Source: Campylobacter concisus (lineage in GTDB: Bacteria > Campylobacterota > Campylobacteria > Campylobacterales > Campylobacteraceae). Taken from it: a stretch of DNA of 64,000 bases. A program made the translations under genes and the position numbers. The DNA lies in assembly GCF_003048405.1 (NCBI RefSeq), contig NZ_PIQS01000002.1, positions 1 through 64,000 of the forward strand. The letters are read 5' to 3'. The notes beneath the pieces are model-generated. The model did not search any database. It was not told where the DNA came from and was given only the letters and a program-made list of their open reading frames with translations. This document shows positions 38,892-47,671 of the stretch, piece after piece. Each line of letters opens with the position of its first letter. Within the stretch, counting starts at the first letter, position 1.

Positions 38892-38928
38892 AAGCGACGT
38901 AAAAGCTTTTACCTTTTTAGCGTCGCTT
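38892..38928 (+). terminator. Hairpin between the two metQ copies
   Basis: Stem AAGCGACG / CGTCGCTT with the self-complementary AAAAGCTTTT in its loop. It may reduce read-through or protect the upstream mRNA end, setting the ratio of the two binding proteins. Confidence 0.5.
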
Positions 38929-38954
38929 CAAATCAAATCAAAAAAGGAAAAACA

Positions 38955-39734
38955 ATGAAATTTATCAAACTTTTAACCGCATCTTTAGTTGCTCTAAGCC
39001 TTCACGCAGCCGATAAAGACCACACTATCACTGTTGGCGTCTCGCCAGTGCCACACGCTGAAATTTTAGAATTTGTAAAGCCAAAGCTAAAAGATAAAGG
39101 CTATGACCTTGTTATCTCTGAAATTTCAGACTACTCCATCCCAAATGTCGCCACAGAAGATGGCAGTTTGGATGCAAATTTCTTTCAACATTTGCCGTAT
39201 CTTGAGGAGCAAAATAAGGCTAGAGGCCTGCACCTTGTAAGCGTTGCAAACGTCCATGTCGAGCCACTTGGCTTTTACTCTAAAAAGATAAAAGATATCA
39301 AAGAGCTAAAAGATGGCGCAAAAGTGGCTATCGCTTATGATCCATCAAATGGCAACAGAGCGCTTAGAATTTTAGAGAAAGCTGGTCTTATCGAGATCGA
39401 TAAAAACGTAAAAGTTGCAACTATAAATGACATAACTAAAAATTCTAAAAATTTACAATTTGTCGAGCTAGAAGGCGCTCAGATCCCAAGAACGCTTGAT
39501 GATGTTGATATCGCTGCCATTAGTACAAATTTCGTCCTTGATCTTGGCATGAGCGTGGCAAAAGACGCACTTTTGCTTGAAGACGCCAACAGTCCTTATG
39601 CTAACATCATCGTCACAAAGGCTGGCAACGAAAATAACCCTAAGATCAAAGCTTTGATTGATGCGGTGCTTAGCCCCGATACTAAAAATTTCATCCTTAC
39701 TCGCTATAAAGGCGAGGTTATACCTGCATTTTAA
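38955..39734 (+). CDS. MetQ-type binding protein (second copy)
   Basis: Paralogue of the preceding gene with the same fold markers (VSPVPHAEIL, DANFFQHLPYLEE, DDVDIAAISTNF). Signal peptide MKFIKLLTASLVALSLHA then ADKDHT; again no lipobox cysteine. 259 aa. AAAAAAGGAAAAAC is a strong open ribosome site, in contrast to the sequestered one of the first copy. The two copies differ in many residues, so they may bind different ligands (for instance D- or L-methionine); that is speculation. Confidence 0.88.
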   Translation: MKFIKLLTASLVALSLHAADKDHTITVGVSPVPHAEILEFVKPKLKDKGYDLVISEISDYSIPNVATEDGSLDANFFQHLPYLEEQNKARGLHLVSVANVHVEPLGFYSKKIKDIKELKDGAKVAIAYDPSNGNRALRILEKAGLIEIDKNVKVATINDITKNSKNLQFVELEGAQIPRTLDDVDIAAISTNFVLDLGMSVAKDALLLEDANSPYANIIVTKAGNENNPKIKALIDAVLSPDTKNFILTRYKGEVIPAF

Positions 39735-39739
39735 AAACG

Positions 39740-39755
39740 GGGCGAGCTTTCGCCC
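39740..39755 (+). terminator. Terminator after the second metQ copy
   Basis: Stem GGGCGA / TCGCCC with loop GCTT, followed by TATTTTGCTT. A fair intrinsic terminator for the metQ unit. Confidence 0.6.
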
Positions 39756-39872
39756 TATTTTGCTTCTACTTTCATCTGGTTTTAATAAGCTACAAACTCT
39801 CTTTATTTTTGTCAAAAAGCTTAAGCTATGCTTTGCTAAAATGGCTCACTTTAAAATTTTTCAGGAATTTAA

Positions 39873-40463
39873 ATGCTGCATGATGTTATTGATTTTATAG
39901 TTGCGAGCGTGAGTAGCTGGGGTTATGCTGGCATATTTATCATGATGTTTTTAGAAAGCTCATTTTTTCCATTTCCAAGCGAGGTCGCAATGATACCTGC
40001 TGGCTATTTGGCACATAAAGGTGAAATGAGTTTAATTTTGGCCTTTCTTGCAGGTACGCTTGGAAGCCTGCTTGGAGCTATTTTTAACTATTATCTTTGC
40101 TATTTTTTTGGGCGTGAGATCGTTTTAAAATACGGCAAATTTGTGGGAATCACTCACGAAAAAATGGATAAATTTGAAGCATTTTTCAATAAACACGGCG
40201 AAATTTCTACATTTAACTCACGTCTGATTCCTGGCATTCGCCAATACATCAGCCTACCAGCTGGGCTTGCTAAGATGAATATATTTAGATTTTGCCTATT
40301 TACCACGCTAGGAGCTGGGATTTGGTGTGCTGTTTTGCTTGGAGTTGGCTATTTTCTAGGTTCAAATCCTAGCAAACAGACACTTTTAATAATCACGATC
40401 GCTCTTTTAGCGGTGGTTGTAGTAATAAGTGTAGTCTATATAATAAAGCAAAGAAAAGCCTAA
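39873..40463 (+). CDS. DedA-family membrane protein
   Basis: Member of the DedA (VTT/SNARE-associated) family, integral membrane proteins implicated in lipid carrier recycling and membrane homeostasis. Motifs [15 protein letters not shown] near the N-terminus and [20 protein letters not shown] (about 115-135), plus C-terminal helices, are typical. 196 aa. AGGAA precedes the ATG, and a TGCTAAAAT extended -10 box lies upstream at about 39832-39840. It stands alone before the convergent murI. The transported substrate is not evident. Confidence 0.88.
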   Translation: MLHDVIDFIVASVSSWGYAGIFIMMFLESSFFPFPSEVAMIPAGYLAHKGEMSLILAFLAGTLGSLLGAIFNYYLCYFFGREIVLKYGKFVGITHEKMDKFEAFFNKHGEISTFNSRLIPGIRQYISLPAGLAKMNIFRFCLFTTLGAGIWCAVLLGVGYFLGSNPSKQTLLIITIALLAVVVVISVVYIIKQRKA

Positions 40464-40535
40464 ATACATATAAAAGTATGTAAAATTTAGTGTATTTTAT
40501 AAAATTTTTATTTGTGGTATTTAGTTAGATTTAAC

Positions 40536-41324
40536 CTAGCAGATCGCCCTCATCTTATCTAATCTAGCTAAATTTCTTGAAATTTTATCTAGCTCAAATT
40601 TACTGAATACTTCATTGCCAGAATAAAAAAATCTAACTTTTGGAGCTTTATTTAAAGTAGAAATTTTTAGTCCAAGCTCACTTATAAGGCGATTTATTGT
40701 CCCTTCGTTGCCATCAATTATGCTTATATTTGACGGCAAAATTTCTCTTAGGCTATCTTTAAAATAGTTAAAGTGCGTGCAGCCAAGCACCAAAAAGCCA
40801 AATTTGCTTAGATCAAATTTAGCTAACTCTTCTTTTAGATATGATTTCACATTCTCGGTGTCAAATTCTCCATTTTCAGCAAAATTTACAAGGCGAGGTA
40901 GAGCGAGCAGCTCAGTCTTATCTTTTGCGTGTAAATTTGCGATCAGCTCTTTTAGTTTTGCACCATTTACGGTGACTGGAGTGGCTATGACAAGCGTTTT
41001 TAAGGCATCATTATGGCTTAAGTCATGAGCCTTTTTTACGGCTGGCTCCATGCCGATTATGGGTACATTTAAATTTGCTCTAAGCTCTTTTATTGCCACG
41101 CTTGTTGCCGTGTTGCAAGCCACTACAACGGCGTTTGCGCCATTTTCTATGAGAAATTTCACCGCATCAAAGCTAAATTTTAAGATCTCATCCCTGCTCT
41201 TTTGTCCGTATGGAACATTTTTAACGTCTGCGTAATATAAAAATTCATGCTCGCTAAGCTTGCTTAAAGCTTCATTTAAGACGCTCAGCCCGCCAAGTCC
41301 TGAGTCAAATATACCTATCTTCAT
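40536..41324 (-). CDS. murI: Glutamate racemase
   Basis: Makes D-glutamate for peptidoglycan. N-terminal IGIFDSGLGGLSVL, catalytic cysteines in ACNTA (Cys70) and LGCTHF (Cys182). I chose the ATG at 41324 with AAGGAAGAG ahead rather than a codon 21 bases upstream; 262 aa. Divergent from ftsW, another wall gene, across a 92-bp gap. Confidence 0.95.
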   Translation of the reverse strand: MKIGIFDSGLGGLSVLNEALSKLSEHEFLYYADVKNVPYGQKSRDEILKFSFDAVKFLIENGANAVVVACNTATSVAIKELRANLNVPIIGMEPAVKKAHDLSHNDALKTLVIATPVTVNGAKLKELIANLHAKDKTELLALPRLVNFAENGEFDTENVKSYLKEELAKFDLSKFGFLVLGCTHFNYFKDSLREILPSNISIIDGNEGTINRLISELGLKISTLNKAPKVRFFYSGNEVFSKFELDKISRNLARLDKMRAIC

Positions 41325-41416
41325 ACTCTTCCTTAAAGCCTGCAATTATAGCAAATAATATCTTTGTAAGCCGTTTTTTATTATACTTTGGCACTTTTTA
41401 AACTTGGAGTTAAATT

Positions 41417-42577
41417 TTGGCAGTTGATAAGATCATTTTCTATCTTTGTTCGACTTTGATCGCTATAAGCATTATTTTTTCACTATCTTTGCCAGTTTTT
41501 ACGGTTTTATTTTTTAATTATGACGAGTTTCACTTTTTTATACGCCAATTTATCGTCGGCTGCATAGGAATTTTTCTCATGTGGTGGCTCTCCAGGCTCA
41601 ATCCCGAAAAAACGCTTGTTTGGATAGGGTTTGGGCTCCTCATATCTTGTGGTATCGCTATGGGGTTAATGCATGCCTTACCAGCTTCTATGGTAACTGA
41701 CGCTGGTGGTGCTAGGCGTTGGATCAGGCTACCTGGCTTTTCGCTAGCTCCAGTCGAGTTTTTTAAAATCGGTTTTGTCTACTTCTTGGCTTGGAGTTTT
41801 ACTAGAAAATTTAGTGAAGGCAAAAGGACCTTGCTAGATGAGGTTAAGATACTTATGCCTTATATTATTCTTTTTGGTGTTGCTATCTTTCTTATCGCTG
41901 TTATGCAAAATGACCTTGGTCAAGTGGTCGTACTGGCGCTTACATTTGTGACGATGGCACTTTTTGCAGGAGCAAGTGCGAGACTTTTTAGCATCGGTAT
42001 CTTAGGAGCTGCTTTTGTTATGACAGTAGCGATAATCAGCTCTGAGCATAGAATTTTACGTATAAAGTCATGGTGGGGCACGATACAAAACATGGTGCTT
42101 TCTTTCTTGCCTGATAGCGTTGCAGATGTATTAAGAGTGGCTGATGCGCCAGAGCCATATCAAATTTCTCACTCGTTAAACGCTATAAAGCATGGCGAAT
42201 TTTTCGGCGAAGGGCTTGGCGCTGGTATCTTTAAACTTGGCTTTTTAAGTGAGGTTCATACTGACTTTGTACTAGCTGGTATCGCTGAAGAGGTTGGTGT
42301 ATTTGGTATTTTGTGTATTGTAGCTATATTTATAACGCTACTTTATAGAATTTTTAGAATTTCAGCTAGAAGCGAAAATAAGGTCTATCATCTATTTACG
42401 CTTGGTGTCGGGCTTATCTTATCGTTTTCGTTTTTAATGAATAGCTATGGTATCACGTCGATCACGCCTATCAAGGGTATTGCTGTGCCATTTCTTAGTT
42501 ACGGCGGTAGCTCCGTGCTTGCGATTTGTATCGGTATCGGCATGGTTTTGATGGTTAGTAAAAGGGCAAAATTATGA
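41417..42577 (+). CDS. ftsW: Septal peptidoglycan glycosyltransferase FtsW
   Basis: SEDS-family polytopic protein that polymerises septal glycan strands with its partner PBP. About ten membrane helices; markers AGGARRWIRLPGFSLAPVEF, QNDLGQ and the C-terminal PFLSYGGSS. 386 aa. TTG start with a GGAG site. Assigned FtsW rather than RodA because it overlaps murG by 4 bases (ATGA), the usual division-cluster order. Confidence 0.92.
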   Translation: MAVDKIIFYLCSTLIAISIIFSLSLPVFTVLFFNYDEFHFFIRQFIVGCIGIFLMWWLSRLNPEKTLVWIGFGLLISCGIAMGLMHALPASMVTDAGGARRWIRLPGFSLAPVEFFKIGFVYFLAWSFTRKFSEGKRTLLDEVKILMPYIILFGVAIFLIAVMQNDLGQVVVLALTFVTMALFAGASARLFSIGILGAAFVMTVAIISSEHRILRIKSWWGTIQNMVLSFLPDSVADVLRVADAPEPYQISHSLNAIKHGEFFGEGLGAGIFKLGFLSEVHTDFVLAGIAEEVGVFGILCIVAIFITLLYRIFRISARSENKVYHLFTLGVGLILSFSFLMNSYGITSITPIKGIAVPFLSYGGSSVLAICIGIGMVLMVSKRAKL

Positions 42578-43596
42578 TTATTATTTGCGGTGGAGGCACT
42601 GGTGGACATTTAGCTATCGCAAGAAGCTTTTGCGAGGAGCTAAATAGACGAGATATCAAGCCCATTTTTATTGGTTCAACTAGTGGGCAAGATAAATTTT
42701 GGTTTGAAAATGACGAGAATTTTTTACAAAAATTTTTCTTACCAAGTAGTGGCGTAGTAAATAAGAAAGGCTTTGCTAAGCTAAAATCACTAACAAATAT
42801 CGTAAATCTTGCCTTAAAATGTAGAAAAATTTTTAAGCAAAATGACGTTAAGGCAGTCATTAGCGTTGGTGGCTATTCAGCAGCTCCAGCGGCTATTGCA
42901 GCCATTATCTCAAAAGTGCCGCTTTTTATCCACGAACAAAATGCTGTAATGGGCAAATTAAATAAGATTTTAAGGCCTTATGCGAAAGGCTTTTTTAGCT
43001 CTTATGATGAAGCTTCGCCCTACCCTTACCCTGTGGCAAAGAAATTTTTTGATAGTGCAAGAGTGAGAGAGGAGCTAAAGACTATTTTGTTTTTAGGAGG
43101 CTCGCAAGGTGCAAAAGCGATAAATGAACTAGCTATAAATTTAGCTCCATATCTTAAAGAAAAAGGCATAAATATAATTCATCAATGTGGCAAAAATGGC
43201 TTTGATGAACTTAAAAAAAGATATGATGAACTTGGCTTTAATGAAACGAATTTAGAAATTTTTGAATTTAGTAAAGAGATAGAAAATAAGATGAGCAAGG
43301 CCGACCTTGCCATATCAAGAGCAGGAGCTAGCTCTCTTTGGGAGCTTTGCGCAAATGCTTTGCCATCTATCTTTGTGCCATTTCCTTATGCTGCTGGTAA
43401 TCATCAGTTTCATAACGCTAAATTTTTAAAAGATAAAGGCATTGCTGAAATTTGCTTGCAAAATGGAGAAATTTTAGACAAAGACGAAGTTATAAGAATG
43501 ATAGAAAATTTTGATCTAAACAAAAGCAGTAAAGCTCTAAAAGAGATCCTTTTGCCAAATGGAGCAAAAGAGATAATTGATAAAATTTTAAACTAG
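42574..43596 (+). CDS. murG: Lipid II synthase MurG
   Basis: Peripheral membrane glycosyltransferase that adds GlcNAc from UDP-GlcNAc to lipid I. N-terminal loop GGGTGGHLAIA, second loop FLGGSQGAKAIN, and the acceptor-nucleotide region SRAGASSLWELC with PFPYAAGNHQ. 340 aa. Translationally coupled to ftsW; the end meets the reverse gene at 43588 with a 9-base overlap. Confidence 0.96.
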   Translation: MIIICGGGTGGHLAIARSFCEELNRRDIKPIFIGSTSGQDKFWFENDENFLQKFFLPSSGVVNKKGFAKLKSLTNIVNLALKCRKIFKQNDVKAVISVGGYSAAPAAIAAIISKVPLFIHEQNAVMGKLNKILRPYAKGFFSSYDEASPYPYPVAKKFFDSARVREELKTILFLGGSQGAKAINELAINLAPYLKEKGINIIHQCGKNGFDELKKRYDELGFNETNLEIFEFSKEIENKMSKADLAISRAGASSLWELCANALPSIFVPFPYAAGNHQFHNAKFLKDKGIAEICLQNGEILDKDEVIRMIENFDLNKSSKALKEILLPNGAKEIIDKILN

Positions 43597-44322
43597 CTCC
43601 TCGCCTATTGCACAAGCTTTTAGTTCTTTTAGCTCAAAGATTAAGTAGTGATAAATAAGCTCATTTGTATTTAAAATTTTTGCACTAAAGACCGGTTTTA
43701 TCATAGTTATTATCTTGTCAGTTATACCCGCGATCTCCACTAGCAAAAGCTCATCTTTGCGTTGTTTTGCTGCCTTAATACAATTATAAAAGAACGTATA
43801 AATTATCTTAAAATTTTGCAAAATAACATTTGAAACTATCCTAGAATGAATATGCAAAACATTATGTATGCGCTCTTGTAGAGTATTTAGCTCCGCAAGT
43901 ATTGATTTTATTTGAGTAGTATCTGTTGTCCTAGAAAAGAGATTTTTCGCTTTATTTTTGTTTTGTATTTGATACTCTGCTACCAAAATTTCTATTATAT
44001 TTAAAATGGCAACATAGCTTTCTTGTAAATTTTCATTTGCCTTAAAGCTCACACCGTTTTTCTCAATTTTATAATTTAAGCTTCTCTTTATCTGCTCCAA
44101 ATAAGTACTAATGTTTTCATAATAGTCCTCTGTATTGAAGACACTTTTAAAGAAATCGCTTTCACCTTTTAAATTTGTAAGCTTTTTTTTAAGTTCATCA
44201 GCATTTTTATTAAACTCAACAACTCCAACCGCCAAGCCGATCTCGTGCTCGCTATTTTGTTCCAATGCCGTCAAACTTTCTTTTAGTACCGAAATTTGTT
44301 TTTGAATATTTTGAAAATCCAT
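43588..44322 (-). CDS. Hypothetical helical protein
   Basis: 244-aa protein I do not recognise. It is predominantly alpha-helical, Lys/Glu/Asn-rich, with no signal peptide, no membrane segment and no catalytic motif visible; the N-terminal 70 residues look coiled-coil. I chose the ATG at 44322 with AGAGAAAA upstream, since the longer frame would run into the tRNA gene. It may be a flagellar or chemotaxis accessory protein by its composition, but that is not supported by any motif. Its promoter must lie in the 70 bp before the tRNA 3' end, or it is read through from the tRNA. Confidence 0.7.
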   Translation of the reverse strand: MDFQNIQKQISVLKESLTALEQNSEHEIGLAVGVVEFNKNADELKKKLTNLKGESDFFKSVFNTEDYYENISTYLEQIKRSLNYKIEKNGVSFKANENLQESYVAILNIIEILVAEYQIQNKNKAKNLFSRTTDTTQIKSILAELNTLQERIHNVLHIHSRIVSNVILQNFKIIYTFFYNCIKAAKQRKDELLLVEIAGITDKIITMIKPVFSAKILNTNELIYHYLIFELKELKACAIGEELV

Positions 44323-44393
44323 TTTTTCTCTTTTAATTTTTTTGCTTATTTTACTATAAAAATTATGAAGTTTGTCATTAAGAATTAAAAAGA

Positions 44394-44470
44394 TGGTGCG
44401 CCCGAGAGAATTCGAATCTCTGACCTTTTGAACCGCAATCAAATGCTCTATCCAGCTGAGCTACGAGCGC
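44394..44470 (-). tRNA. tRNA-Arg (anticodon GCG)
   Basis: 77-nt cloverleaf with encoded CCA. Acceptor GCGCTCG pairs with CGGGCGC; D-arm GCTC / GAGC; anticodon stem TTTGA / TCAAA encloses loop TTGCGGT, so the anticodon is GCG, reading CGC and CGU; T-arm AGAGA-TTCGAAT-TCTCT. All stems pair (one G-T wobble in the acceptor). Confidence 0.96.
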
Positions 44471-44580
44471 ACAATAAAGTTAAGTCGAGATATTAGCCAA
44501 ACTTTCCTTAAAGAAAAATTGTATTCATTTTAATTTTATAACTGTTTTAGTAAAATCCGATAAAAACAAAAGGAGCAAAG

Positions 44581-44766
44581 ATGAATGATTTTTTCGATAG
44601 TTTAAAAGAGATAAAAAAAGAACTTACTAAAGAGCAAGGTGAGATCAAAAAAACTCAAAAAGAAGCCGTTTCTCATACAAAAGAAGAGGCGATCTCATAT
44701 AAAGAAAATAAGCTAAAAAACGAATTTGCAGAGTACATTAAAGGCCAAGATATAAGAAAAATATAA
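44581..44766 (+). CDS. Small Lys/Glu-rich hypothetical protein
   Basis: 61-aa charged protein (starts MNDFFDSLKEIKKELTKEQG), predicted to be nearly all helix with coiled-coil character and no membrane part. AAAGGAGCAAAG before the ATG is a strong ribosome site, and ATCCGATAAAAAC upstream could include a -10, so it is probably real. It lies 50 bases ahead of the J-domain gene. Function unknown. Confidence 0.6.
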   Translation: MNDFFDSLKEIKKELTKEQGEIKKTQKEAVSHTKEEAISYKENKLKNEFAEYIKGQDIRKI

Positions 44767-44816
44767 ATTTGGAATGCTTATTGCTAAAACATGTAATATT
44801 TTATGTGGAGTAGGCA

Positions 44817-45647
44817 ATGAAAGTTACGCAAACATTAGAATCTCTAAGCATTTTAACTGATAATGACACTTTGTTTCGTGAGCTTAGAGATATGATAAGC
44901 AGAAATTTTACAAAAATTTTATCTAATAAAAATAAGGTTATTTCGTTTTACGAAGAGAGCGAGATCCCGCAACGCAAGTGCTTTTTAAAATTTATAAAAA
45001 AACTTTATGAAAAGCAAAGTGATGATAAGCTCGATATTCGTTTTGCAAACTATAAAACCATAAAGCTTGGCTTTGTTCAAAAAAATACCCTAACTCCAGT
45101 CATTAGCCTAAACATAAATTTTGTAAAAAATGAAGTTAAATTTGAACTAAAAGATACACTTTGCAGAGATTTTGCTAGCTACATCAGTGAGAGTCTAGTA
45201 AAAAGCAATGTTGCTTTTAGCAAAAATGATGATTTTTTAAACATCACTATCTCAAACGACAACGACATAAACACATTAAACAAACTGCTCTACAAAAGAA
45301 GCTATCCAAAATTTAGCGTAAATTTTATTTATGATGAAAAAGACTACAAAGCCTTTAAACAAGGCATAAAAATAAAAAGCTCATCTAAATTTGTAAGCAG
45401 ATTTTCTGTGCTTGCAAATTTACTTGAGGAAAATTTTGGGATTTTGGGTTGCAAAAAAGATGATGACTTTGAAACTATCAGACAGAGCTATCTTTCACTC
45501 GTAAATATCTATCACCCAGACAGGCACGCCAACAAAAATCCTCTCATACAAGAAGAATACGCAAAGAAATTTAAAAATATTCAATCTGCTTATGAGAGCC
45601 TAAAACCATACTTTAAAAATCAAGAAAATTTTGTGATGGTTGGCTAG
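44817..45647 (+). CDS. DnaJ-like protein with C-terminal J domain
   Basis: 276 aa. The last about 65 residues form a J domain with the HPD motif (YHPDRHANKNP, near 231-241), the signature that stimulates DnaK. The N-terminal 200 residues are of unknown fold; no Gly/Phe region or zinc fingers, so it is not DnaJ or CbpA but a specialised co-chaperone with the J domain at the unusual end, as in DjlA. C. jejuni has a dnaJ-like gene of this type (from memory, Cj1034c). A GGAGT ribosome site precedes it. Confidence 0.82.
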   Translation: MKVTQTLESLSILTDNDTLFRELRDMISRNFTKILSNKNKVISFYEESEIPQRKCFLKFIKKLYEKQSDDKLDIRFANYKTIKLGFVQKNTLTPVISLNINFVKNEVKFELKDTLCRDFASYISESLVKSNVAFSKNDDFLNITISNDNDINTLNKLLYKRSYPKFSVNFIYDEKDYKAFKQGIKIKSSSKFVSRFSVLANLLEENFGILGCKKDDDFETIRQSYLSLVNIYHPDRHANKNPLIQEEYAKKFKNIQSAYESLKPYFKNQENFVMVG

Positions 45648-45673
45648 AGCACGGCTTACCATAGAGCTCAAAA

Positions 45674-46417
45674 ATGAATGGTGAAATGTTTAATATATGC
45701 GCCATTATTGTTGCCGCAAAGCAGGCCATAAAGTCAAATTCTCCTATCCTATATAATGGCACTAGTTACGAAAATAGTATAAATTTTCACTTTCTCTCAG
45801 GCTATAGGGCAAATAGCGTAAATGAGTGGTTTGAGCACGCATTAAAACTCGGATTAAGCGATGTAAGACTTACTGCAAATTTAACTGGCTCATCAGATGA
45901 ACGTTTATTGCTTAGCTTTTCAAACTCTACCGCAAAATCGATCATCTGCATTTTTAAAGAGCACATAAGCCGCTTCGCACCCTACTGGAAATACAACAAA
46001 GACCAAAGAGACTGGGACATAATATATAAAGAATTTGGTCTTGAAAAAGATGTAAATTTAGAAAATTTCAGTGACAACACAGAGGCTTTTGTGGACACAC
46101 TTACCAAGATAGCGGCCTTTGCAGATGAGATAGAGTGTGAGAATTTTGGTGAGTGTTTTCGCAGGGCATTAAAATCACTTATATCTTCAAGTAATGATGA
46201 TCAAAAGATATTTAATGCACCGCCTATGCCAAAGAAAAATTTAGCTCTTTTTGCTACGGCAAGCTCAGCTGATGTTTTTGGTGGTATGGGCTCTTGGAAC
46301 GACGATGCAGCAGGTATGGCACAATATAAAAAACGTGGTAAAGAGTACGAAGAGCTTAGCAACGAGCTTTTTACGCAGATACGCAAGGCCATACTTTTTG
46401 CTGTAAATGAGTGGTAG
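45674..46417 (+). CDS. Hypothetical protein
   Basis: 247-aa soluble protein of unknown function, 26 bases after the J-domain gene and likely co-transcribed. N-terminal region contains NSPILYNGTSYENSINFHFL; a Met/Gly/Asp-rich patch (about 200-220, DVFGGMGSWNDDAAG) precedes a helical C-terminus. No signal peptide, membrane helix or catalytic motif recognised. The start at 45674 has only a weak ribosome site (GAGCTC); a second ATG at residue 5 is possible. Confidence 0.65.
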   Translation: MNGEMFNICAIIVAAKQAIKSNSPILYNGTSYENSINFHFLSGYRANSVNEWFEHALKLGLSDVRLTANLTGSSDERLLLSFSNSTAKSIICIFKEHISRFAPYWKYNKDQRDWDIIYKEFGLEKDVNLENFSDNTEAFVDTLTKIAAFADEIECENFGECFRRALKSLISSSNDDQKIFNAPPMPKKNLALFATASSADVFGGMGSWNDDAAGMAQYKKRGKEYEELSNELFTQIRKAILFAVNEW

Positions 46418-47671
46418 TTAGCCGTTTATCTGATAGACTCTTTTTCGCTGGCTTGAGCTGCCGATGTTTAGAATTTTGCGGTATTTTGTGATAGTGCGGC
46501 GAACTATTTGGATGTTAAATTTAGCTTGGATCAGCTCTTGGATTTTTAGATCAGAAAGTGGCTTTTTGTGGTCTTCGCCTTTAATGAGCTCTAGTAAAAA
46601 TTCCTTTATTGCAGCATTTGAAGTCTCCTCGTCAAAGCCAGTTGAAAAGAAATTTTTAAGCGCAATAGTGCCCCTTGCACAGCTTAGATATTTATTTGAA
46701 ATAGCTCTTGAGATGGTTGACGGATTGCGTCCAAGCTCGTCTGCTAGATCTTTTAGCTTCATAGGTTTTATGTCGCCGCCCAAGAAGTAGTCGTACTGAT
46801 ACTCAACTATCATAAGCCCTATTTTATAAAGCGTTGATTTTCTCATTTCAAGGGCATCTATGAGCTCGCTTGCCTCTTTTATACGTGAGCTTACAAAGGC
46901 CTCTTTCTCATCTAATCCTTCGGTGTCAATCGAAATTTCGGGATAGTACTCGTCATTTATCTGCACGCTTATGCCACTACTTGTGCTTAGCACGAAGATA
47001 TCAGGCACTTTTTGACTAGCCTCTTCTAGATATTCAATAGCTGGTGGATTTTTAAATTTTTTTATGATCTTTAGTGCATCGTCGTAAAATTTAAGCTTTC
47101 TAAGCTTTTCTATATTTTCAAAATTTAAGATAATCTTTTTCGCGCACTCTATGATCTCATCACTTGCCTCTGCCTCGCTTAGCTGAAACAAAAAGCTCTC
47201 TTTCACATCCTTTGCGCCCACGCCACATGGCTCAAGGTAGGCAAATCTAGCCCTCACTCGCTCAATTTCGCTCTCGTCAAAGCCCACAAAAATTTCATCA
47301 TCATATGAAAAATAACCCTCGTCATCTAAACACTCAATGATCTTATATGCGATATCTTGTGACTTTTGCGTGGGGAAAAGTGGTGGATTGATCTGACTAA
47401 TTAGCTTTTCATAAAGGCTTTCTTTATAAATGCTTAAAGCCTCGATGCTCTCACTTACCGAATTTTTACTGGCTTGCTCGAAAAAATTTCGCTTTTTTTC
47501 GCTTTTTTCTAAATTTTTATGTTCGATCGTGGCGAAGGGATTATCTTTTATAAAAGGCTCAAGCGTCTCTTTTAGCTCATCAAGCCTACTTTGAAGGATA
47601 GGAAGCCAGCTTCGTAGCGTTTGGTTTAGTTTGATCTTTGGCGCTAAAGTTTGCTTTTGCCTTAGCATCAT
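46418..47671 (-). CDS. rpoN: RNA polymerase sigma-54 factor
   Basis: Alternative sigma factor for -24/-12 promoters; in Campylobacter it drives middle flagellar genes (hook, basal-body rod) with FlgR. Region I at the N-terminus (LRQKQTLAPKIKLNQTLRSW), core-binding middle, helix-turn-helix DELGRNPSTISRAISNKY and the RpoN box RRTITKYRKILNIGSS (near 395-410). 417 aa. Last gene of S4-tsaE-lptB-rpoN; starts right at the lptB stop. Confidence 0.96.
   Translation of the reverse strand: MMLRQKQTLAPKIKLNQTLRSWLPILQSRLDELKETLEPFIKDNPFATIEHKNLEKSEKKRNFFEQASKNSVSESIEALSIYKESLYEKLISQINPPLFPTQKSQDIAYKIIECLDDEGYFSYDDEIFVGFDESEIERVRARFAYLEPCGVGAKDVKESFLFQLSEAEASDEIIECAKKIILNFENIEKLRKLKFYDDALKIIKKFKNPPAIEYLEEASQKVPDIFVLSTSSGISVQINDEYYPEISIDTEGLDEKEAFVSSRIKEASELIDALEMRKSTLYKIGLMIVEYQYDYFLGGDIKPMKLKDLADELGRNPSTISRAISNKYLSCARGTIALKNFFSTGFDEETSNAAIKEFLLELIKGEDHKKPLSDLKIQELIQAKFNIQIVRRTITKYRKILNIGSSSQRKRVYQING

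Noticed and set aside
44323..44442. N-terminal extension of the hypothetical gene at 43588-44322
   Set aside because: The extended frame runs through the tRNA-Arg gene; the ATG at 44322 has a better ribosome site.
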